Source: Fidelibacterota bacterium (GTDB lineage: Bacteria; Fidelibacterota; Fidelibacteria; Fidelibacterales; DSDE01). Taken from it: 10,371 nt of DNA. The DNA lies in assembly GCA_011049095.1 (NCBI GenBank), contig DSDE01000075.1:1-10371 (forward strand), written 5' to 3'. The notes beneath the pieces are model-generated. The model was not told where the DNA came from, did no database searches, and saw nothing but the letters and a program-made list of their open reading frames with translations. Numbering within the stretch: the stretch's first letter is position 1; every line of letters begins with the position of its first letter. Both the position numbers and the translations under genes were made by a program. Below, in pieces: positions 4,962-10,371 of the stretch.

Positions 4962-7199
4962 ATGAAACGTTTTTTTGCTATATTAGCAGCCATGTATCTC
5001 CTTGTGTCTGTTATAGATGGCGCTGAGCCGCTTTATCATACCATTGAAATTGATGCGTTGTCACTAGAGGGGCTTACAAGATTATTGGAAAGCGGCATCG
5101 CCCTGGAAGGCGCTGAGATGCTTACAGAAAATCGAATGCGGTTGATTCTTTCTGAAAATGAAATTCGCTGGCTGGAAGATGAAAAGTATGTTTTTGAACT
5201 CATACAGTATGATATGTCTTCCTTTTATGCATCCCGCCTGACAACGCCGGCGAAAGATGATTTTGCCAGTGGCTCGATGGGTGGCAATTTTACTTTCGCT
5301 GAAACGGTAGATTTACTAGACCAGTATCGGAGTGATTTTCCCCATATTTTTAGTGAAAAAATGTCTATCGGAACCAGTGTTGAAGGTAGGCAGATTTGGG
5401 CAATCAAAATCAGTGACAATCCCGATATTGATGAAAATGAGCCGGAAATTCTCTTTACCGGTCTGCATCATGCTCGTGAGCCACAAAGCCTGATGACGCT
5501 GATTTATCTGATGGATTATATCGCAGCAGAATATCCCCATAATTCTAAAATAAAACATCTTGTGGATTATCGGGAAATCTGGATTGTGCCAGTATTAAAT
5601 CCCGATGGCTATGTCTATAATCAAAATATTGCTCCCAATGGTGGCGGAATGCACCGAAAAAATCGCAAATCCAATGGCTGCACAGGAACCGAGATGGGTA
5701 CGGACTTAAATCGCAATTATGGGTATAAATGGGCTTTTAACAATAACGGCAGCAGCGGCAATCCCTGCGAACAGACCTATCGCGGGCTCTCGGCATTCAG
5801 TGAGCCGGAGACCGATTATCTGCGCCAGTTTATTGAGAGTCGGAATTTTGTAAATGCTATGAATTATCATAGCTACGGCAATCTGATGCTTTACCCTTTT
5901 GGATATAGCAGCAGCGCTCAGATGCCCCTTGCTGATTTGGAGATTTTCCAGATGATTGCCGAAACTATTGAGTCGATGAATGGATATACTGCACAGCCCA
6001 GCCATAATCTATACCCCACCAATGGCGGCAGTGACGACTGGATCTATGGCAGCAAGGGGATTTTTGCATTTACAGGAGAAATTGGCAGCTATAGTGATGG
6101 CTTTTGGCCTGCCACAAGCCGTATAGAGCCGCTGGCAGAAGAAAACCTGGAACCCAATCTCTATTTTATTTCCATTGCCGGAGCAAATATTGCTTTTAAA
6201 CGATTATTTTTAGCGTCGGGGTCATTTTTGACTATTGGCGATACGACGGAACTTTCTGTCACTTTGGAAAACAGTGGTCTTGATTCGCCGAAGGGAGGCG
6301 CTGTGATTCGATTCAGCTCACCCCATTCAGAGCTCGCATTTTTTCCGGAAAAGATAGATATTGCCTATCTCGCGCCCAGGTCTGAAAATTCTTTCAAAAC
6401 CAAGCTTCTGGTGAATAATCAAAATCTTATCGGGCAGGAAATTATTGTGGAAATTCTTCTTGAGTATGAAGATTTGATTTTAAGCCGGCATTTTTCCCTC
6501 ATTCCCGGAGAACCAATTATCGTGCAGACTTATGATGCAGAATCGGGACTTTCTCCCTGGAGCGGCCACTGGCTTATTGGAAATACCGGATACAATAGCA
6601 GCCATGGCTACGATGACAGTCCCAATGCAAATTATCAGGATAGTCGTATTAGCGTATTGAATTCTCCGGCAATCACGATACCTGACAGCGGTCTTCCGCT
6701 AATCACTTTTTTTGCCCAGTGGGATATTGAAGAGGAAAAAGATTGGGCGCAGCTTGCTATGTCAATCGATGATGGCGTAAGCTGGCAAAAGATGGCGTTG
6801 CCCTCTATGACAGCAGGCAGTGGCCGAGCTATGCAAGCCCTTGGAGAATTTGGCTGGTCAGGCAAAAGCTACGGTTGGCTGCCTCAAGTCCTTCTTCTCG
6901 ATGAAGCATTGCAAGGCGCTTCAGTTCAATTTCGCTTTTCACTCAGCAGTGATCGCAATATCAATTCTCCAGGTTATATTTTTGATGATTTTTCCATAGG
7001 TTGGATTGAGAAGGCGGAGCTGCCGCCTGGGGATATTAACGGGGATGGAATCACTGACGAGGCAGATTATGAGTTATTGATGAGGCATATTTTACGCTTC
7101 ACAAAACTTGATCCTGCCTGTTTCCTTATGGCAGATTTAAATCAAGATGGAAGATTAAATATCCTCGATATAATCATTTTTAAGAAAATTGTGGAATGA
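4962..7199 (+). CDS. Secreted M14 zinc carboxypeptidase with beta domains and a dockerin
   Basis: This gene encodes 745 residues; ATG 4962 follows GGAG (4950-4953). A signal peptide (1-20) and a propeptide-like region (22-100) precede an M14 carboxypeptidase domain (about 108-410). Catalytic positions are intact: zinc ligands H170 and E173 in GLHHAREPQS, third ligand H303 in NYHSYGNLMLYPFGY, substrate-binding N250-R251 in TDLNRNYGY, and catalytic E373 in FTGEIG. Next come a CARDB-like beta region (about 420-510) and a jelly-roll/MAM-like region (about 520-682) with the typical GYIFDDFSIG ending. The C terminus (691-745) is a type I dockerin with two calcium loops, DINGDGITDEAD and DLNQDGRLNILD. 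The protein should hydrolyse peptides outside the cytoplasm, releasing C-terminal residues, and dock through the dockerin to a cohesin partner that is not in this window. No type IX sorting domain is seen. Confidence 0.92.
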   Translation: MKRFFAILAAMYLLVSVIDGAEPLYHTIEIDALSLEGLTRLLESGIALEGAEMLTENRMRLILSENEIRWLEDEKYVFELIQYDMSSFYASRLTTPAKDDFASGSMGGNFTFAETVDLLDQYRSDFPHIFSEKMSIGTSVEGRQIWAIKISDNPDIDENEPEILFTGLHHAREPQSLMTLIYLMDYIAAEYPHNSKIKHLVDYREIWIVPVLNPDGYVYNQNIAPNGGGMHRKNRKSNGCTGTEMGTDLNRNYGYKWAFNNNGSSGNPCEQTYRGLSAFSEPETDYLRQFIESRNFVNAMNYHSYGNLMLYPFGYSSSAQMPLADLEIFQMIAETIESMNGYTAQPSHNLYPTNGGSDDWIYGSKGIFAFTGEIGSYSDGFWPATSRIEPLAEENLEPNLYFISIAGANIAFKRLFLASGSFLTIGDTTELSVTLENSGLDSPKGGAVIRFSSPHSELAFFPEKIDIAYLAPRSENSFKTKLLVNNQNLIGQEIIVEILLEYEDLILSRHFSLIPGEPIIVQTYDAESGLSPWSGHWLIGNTGYNSSHGYDDSPNANYQDSRISVLNSPAITIPDSGLPLITFFAQWDIEEEKDWAQLAMSIDDGVSWQKMALPSMTAGSGRAMQALGEFGWSGKSYGWLPQVLLLDEALQGASVQFRFSLSSDRNINSPGYIFDDFSIGWIEKAELPPGDINGDGITDEADYELLMRHILRFTKLDPACFLMADLNQDGRLNILDIIIFKKIVE

Positions 7200-7239
7200 C
7201 ATTAATAGGGTTAATTACCAATAATAAAATGATCTTATG

Positions 7240-7263
7240 GCTTTTATGTTATATTATAAAAGC
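7240..7263. repeat. AT-rich inverted repeat in the spacer before pepD
   Basis: GCTTTTAT (7240-7247) and ATAAAAGC (7256-7263) are perfectly complementary around an 8-base loop, in the 120-base gap between the M14 peptidase and pepD. There is no T-run directly after it, so it is not a standard terminator. The loop and right arm contain TATATTATA, which resembles a -10 element, but no convincing -35 is visible. It may be a terminator remnant, an operator or a promoter; the sequence does not decide. Confidence 0.3.
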
Positions 7264-7319
7264 GTAAATTCTCGAGTGACAAAGAAACTGGAACTAATAA
7301 TAAATTTAGGGCAATTGAT

Positions 7320-8768
7320 GTGGAATTAATAAACAAAACCCAACGGATTCTGGAAATTTTTAATGAGCTTAATCGAATACCACGGTGCAGTAAAAAAGAG
7401 GAAAGAATTGCCGAGTGGCTTCTCCATTGGGCAAAATGTCATAAGCTTGAATGTGCAAAAGATGATGTAAATAATATCGTTATTCGGGTGCCTGCAAAAG
7501 GTGGATACCAGGGAGCCCCTGGCATCATTCTTCAGGGACATATGGATATGGTTTGTGAAAAAAATAGCGATACAGTGCATGATTTCAGCAAGGATGCTAT
7601 CCAAAGTTATCAGGAAGGTGACTGGCTCAAGGCAAAAGGAACGACTCTGGGCGCTGATAACGGGATTGCTATCGCGATGGCTTTGGCTTTGGCTGAAGAC
7701 GAGACAATTTTCCATCCGCCATTGGAGCTGCTTTTTACTGTTGATGAAGAAACGGGGCTGATGGGGGCAAATTCGTTGCAGCCCGGCTTTGTGACTGGCC
7801 GCACGCTTATCAATATTGATAGTGAGGATGAAGGAGTATTTACCATCGGCTGTGCTGGCGGTAAGGCTACACTTTTTAAGCAGAAACAATACCCATCAGC
7901 TACACCTAATGATTATCTGGCTGCAGAAATCAGTATTAAGGGGCTTCTTGGCGGGCATAGCGGCATTGATATTATTGAAAGACGTGCCAACGCCAACCGG
8001 CTTCTCGTTCGTCTGCTTCATCAGTTTGCCAACCGCTGTGAAATTCGGCTCATCTCTGCCAACGGAGGCACAGCCCATAATGCCATTCCCCGTGAGTCCA
8101 GTGCAGCAATTGCCTTTCACCGAAAAGATGAAGAGATACTAAAGGATATTACCAGTCGCTTTCAAAAAGAGCTGGCGCTGGAATTTCAGACTTTAGAAAA
8201 AAATATTCAAATTAGATTTAGGGAAACAGCGCATTCAGAAAAAAGCATTGATTACCCGCAAACCCTGCATATTATCAATTTTTTGCTGGTTTTGCCCCAT
8301 GGTGTGATTTATCTCTCCGATACACTCCCTGGCGTAGTGGAAACCTCAGTCAATTTTGCCAGGGTACGTGTAAATCAACAAAATGCCGAAACGCTCACCA
8401 GCCAACGGAGTCTCAATTCTGGTGCTTTATCAGAGCTGGTATCTCGTATGGAAGCGCTGGCAAGGCTTGCCGGTTTTACCACTGAACATATTCACAGCTA
8501 CCCGGTTTGGGCGCCTGACTGGCATAGTCCACTTTTAGAAAGAAGCAAAAAAATCTATCGAAGTCTATTTGATAAAGATCCTGCGGTTGAGGTTATTCAT
8601 GCCGGTCTTGAATGTGGTATCATCGGCAGTAAATATGCTGGTATGGATATGGTTTCCATCGGCCCCACTATCAAGCACCCCCATTCTCCAGACGAAAAGC
8701 TTCAAATTTCTACAATCAACAAAGTTTTTCATTTTTTAGTCTCATTACTACAAGATTTTAAACAATAG
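7320..8768 (+). CDS. pepD: Aminoacyl-histidine dipeptidase (beta-alanyl-histidine dipeptidase), peptidase family M20C
   Basis: This gene encodes 482 residues, close to the 485 of E. coli PepD. GTG 7320 is used, 8 bases after AGGG (7308-7311). The metal and catalytic residues of the M20 family are all present: H74 and D76 in LQGHMDMVCE, D113 in TLGADNGIA, the general base E143 and ligand E144 in TVDEETGLMG, D167 in LINIDSEDEG, and H455 in HPHSPDE. Each of the first six lies six residues before its E. coli counterpart, so the register is intact. GGHSG (211-215) marks the lid/dimerisation domain insertion. No signal peptide is seen, so the enzyme acts in the cytosol, hydrolysing Xaa-His and other dipeptides with two metal ions. 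It stands alone, with a spacer on each side, and suits an organism living on peptides and amino acids. Confidence 0.95.
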   Translation: MELINKTQRILEIFNELNRIPRCSKKEERIAEWLLHWAKCHKLECAKDDVNNIVIRVPAKGGYQGAPGIILQGHMDMVCEKNSDTVHDFSKDAIQSYQEGDWLKAKGTTLGADNGIAIAMALALAEDETIFHPPLELLFTVDEETGLMGANSLQPGFVTGRTLINIDSEDEGVFTIGCAGGKATLFKQKQYPSATPNDYLAAEISIKGLLGGHSGIDIIERRANANRLLVRLLHQFANRCEIRLISANGGTAHNAIPRESSAAIAFHRKDEEILKDITSRFQKELALEFQTLEKNIQIRFRETAHSEKSIDYPQTLHIINFLLVLPHGVIYLSDTLPGVVETSVNFARVRVNQQNAETLTSQRSLNSGALSELVSRMEALARLAGFTTEHIHSYPVWAPDWHSPLLERSKKIYRSLFDKDPAVEVIHAGLECGIIGSKYAGMDMVSIGPTIKHPHSPDEKLQISTINKVFHFLVSLLQDFKQ

Positions 8769-8773
8769 CTCTT

Positions 8774-8828
8774 CTGGGAAAAGCATTTTCCGCCAGCAGG
8801 CTTATGGGTTTTGTATTTTCTTTTATTT
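8774..8828 (+). terminator. Possible terminator between convergent genes
   Basis: Just after the pepD stop, GGAAAA (8777-8782) and TTTTCC (8786-8791) form a hairpin with a 3-base loop. It is extended by CTG (8774-8776) with CAG (8794-8796) across a two-base bulge. A T-rich stretch (8809-8828) follows, but about 12 bases from the stem, which weakens the call. On the opposite strand the hairpin also lies just beyond the end of the convergent amidase-type gene, without a T-run. Confidence 0.35.
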
Positions 8829-10371
8829 AGGCAGGAAAAAGCTCAGAATATTGGCCATCATCAAATCTCTCGATTCCGAATCCAGAATAGTTTCAAAGGG
8901 ATATCCTATCGCAACAACCCGGTATTTTTCGGAATGACAAACTCCCGCACTGTAATGATTATCGCCATAGCGCAGGAAAACTTTGCTGTTTTCGCCAAGG
9001 GGACGCAGGGCATCTGGCGCTTCCACGGTGTAGATTTTTGGGTCTCGTTTTGTATTAAAATGAAAGGTAGCGCCCCGCTGAGCAAAAATTGCCGCCCCGG
9101 TGCTGTAGCTTTCTCCTGAACGATTGGCATGATGGGCCACCAGATCATATTTGAGCCAATCACGGACAAATTGCTGCTCTGGACTGTCTTTTTCGCTATT
9201 TAGAAAGGGGTCTGTAGCCAGATAGGCGCCGCTGAGGAAGAGATGTCCCCCATCTTGGAGATAAGTACTGAGCTTATTTTGCATTAGTGGAGAAAAAATT
9301 TCATAGCGGGAATCGGGAATAAAGTCCATTCCACGATAGCGGGTGCTAGTACGTTTTTCTTCTCCGGCGATAAAATCAATCACTTTGTATTGTTTGAGGT
9401 CTATCTGGCCATTTTCAACGGCTTCATCACTGACACTGACGAAGGCATAACCAGCATTCCGGATGGCTTTTCCATGAATATAAGGAAAGTCAAAGGTATT
9501 GCCGGGAATGATACTGCACTCTTCATCCGCAAAACTGGCGCCATGTCCCGGCGCATCATTGGTGACAAAAGGCGATTTTGCAGCGAAGTCAAATTGCTGC
9601 CCCACATAGCCAAGATCATTGATATAGGGGACCCCTTCATCGTGAATACCCATAAAACCACGAAAATTATCAGTATCAATAAATGCCGGACCGGATACAC
9701 GGTCAAAAGCATTGATTATTAAAACAGGACTCATGTCATTGGCAGTGCGGCAAATGGAGAGAATTTCTGATGGAAAGCTTTCTCCGCCATCATTTACAGC
9801 AGTGACTTTGTATGAATAGATAACGTTAGGTTCTGGCGCTTCAAGTGTGATGCTCTTAGCATTGGTGATTTGTCCCTGGTCAAAGCCTTGACTTTCCCGC
9901 CGAGTATAAACGATGAAGGAATGGGGGGATGCGCTGGGTTCCAGAGGGTCATCTACTGCTTGCCAGGCAAGACGGATTTGGCCATCAGGCAGGATTTCGC
10001 TTTGGAAATGGCTGACAGGCAGCGGCTGCACCACATAAGGTATCTGATGCTGATTGGCAACAAAGCGCAGCATTGATTTATAAATGGCGCGGCTAACATC
10101 AAAGCGAAAGCGAGGGTCCAAAGCATAGCGCATATCGCTGAAATTTTGGTGGGAGAGAAGCTCCAGCAGAGCAGAGGGAACATTGGGCCGCATTGCTTCA
10201 TGATATCTTCCGTGCCGCAAATCCCGCTGCTTCCACATCGGATTCCAGAGTGCCCTAAGGTCATTTATGATCTGAGTATGCATCAGATCAGCCAAATCCC
10301 GATTGGCCAGACGGCTCATTCCGTCTGGGAAAAAGTTTGTGGAATCCATACCCACGATGCTGTATATGGAG
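8823..10371 (-). CDS. N-acetylmuramoyl-L-alanine amidase/FN3 'xanthan lyase'-type protein, C-terminal part (cut by window edge)
   Basis: The frame is open to the right edge; five more residues (SIYSI) precede the first possible start (GTG at 10355), so the N terminus lies outside the window. Numbering from that GTG: residues 1-100 match the end of an amidase_3 domain of the kind found in Bacteroidota 'xanthan lyase' proteins, including VPSALLELLSHQNFSDM, where E65 matches the conserved catalytic glutamate. DPRFRFDVSRAIYKSML follows. Residues 108-203 form an FN3 domain (IYSYKVTAVNDGGES). Residues 208-510 look like an alpha/beta, class I glutamine-amidotransferase-like domain (SPVLIINAFDRV, YKVIDFIAGEE, LSTYLQDGGHLFLSGAYL). 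The protein is probably exported and acts on peptidoglycan; the 'xanthan lyase' label in databases is unproven. The missing part should carry the signal peptide and the zinc-binding half of the amidase. The gene converges on pepD, 54 bases apart. Confidence 0.85.
   Translation of the reverse strand, partial: SIYSIVGMDSTNFFPDGMSRLANRDLADLMHTQIINDLRALWNPMWKQRDLRHGRYHEAMRPNVPSALLELLSHQNFSDMRYALDPRFRFDVSRAIYKSMLRFVANQHQIPYVVQPLPVSHFQSEILPDGQIRLAWQAVDDPLEPSASPHSFIVYTRRESQGFDQGQITNAKSITLEAPEPNVIYSYKVTAVNDGGESFPSEILSICRTANDMSPVLIINAFDRVSGPAFIDTDNFRGFMGIHDEGVPYINDLGYVGQQFDFAAKSPFVTNDAPGHGASFADEECSIIPGNTFDFPYIHGKAIRNAGYAFVSVSDEAVENGQIDLKQYKVIDFIAGEEKRTSTRYRGMDFIPDSRYEIFSPLMQNKLSTYLQDGGHLFLSGAYLATDPFLNSEKDSPEQQFVRDWLKYDLVAHHANRSGESYSTGAAIFAQRGATFHFNTKRDPKIYTVEAPDALRPLGENSKVFLRYGDNHYSAGVCHSEKYRVVAIGYPFETILDSESRDLMMANILSFFLPK

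Noticed and set aside
7326..7889. 187-residue open frame on the minus strand
   Set aside because: It lies entirely opposite pepD, whose frame is confirmed by all metal-binding motifs. Its translation shows no domain pattern.
9390..9722. 110-residue plus-strand open frame
   Set aside because: It is antisense to the amidase/FN3-type gene, which has recognisable domains across this region.

Overview
The window reads as chromosomal DNA of an uncultured, probably anaerobic, Gram-negative bacterium. By eye the best match is Cloacimonadota or a nearby lineage of the Fibrobacterota-Chlorobiota-Bacteroidota group. The reasons are a DUF6754-type membrane locus, a secreted M14 peptidase carrying a dockerin, a 'xanthan lyase'-type amidase/FN3 protein resembling Bacteroidota proteins, and moderate GC. 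This placement is inference, not a database result. Intergenic spaces are short, and three of the eight well-supported genes use GTG or TTG starts.

Left part (149-4223): five tightly packed genes on the + strand, spaced from a 1-base overlap to 12 bases, with a probable terminator after the last. They encode a small membrane-associated protein, a DUF6754 protein (signal peptide, FN3-like domain, membrane segment, alpha/beta domain, membrane segment), a six-segment membrane protein, an alpha/beta domain held between two membrane segments, and a seven-segment membrane protein. None has a known biochemical role. Comparing them by eye, the DUF6754 protein resembles the fourth gene and the third resembles the fifth, with motifs in the same order and similar spacing. 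The locus therefore looks like a duplicated two-gene module (A-B-A'-B') plus a small accessory subunit. This is the best candidate here for an undescribed system, probably a heteromeric membrane complex.

Middle part (4224-7199): a 170-base spacer holds a terminator and a leader that can fold into a pseudoknot-like arrangement. It is followed by a two-gene secreted unit: a thioredoxin-fold protein with no cysteines and a large zinc carboxypeptidase (M14) with beta domains and a C-terminal dockerin.

Right part (7200-10371): after a 120-base AT-rich spacer comes a cytosolic M20C aminoacyl-histidine dipeptidase (pepD), consistent with peptide or amino-acid use. It converges on a minus-strand gene that runs off the right edge, encoding the C-terminal part of an N-acetylmuramoyl-L-alanine amidase/FN3/'xanthan lyase'-type protein. 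No RNA genes, insertion sequences or CRISPR arrays were seen.
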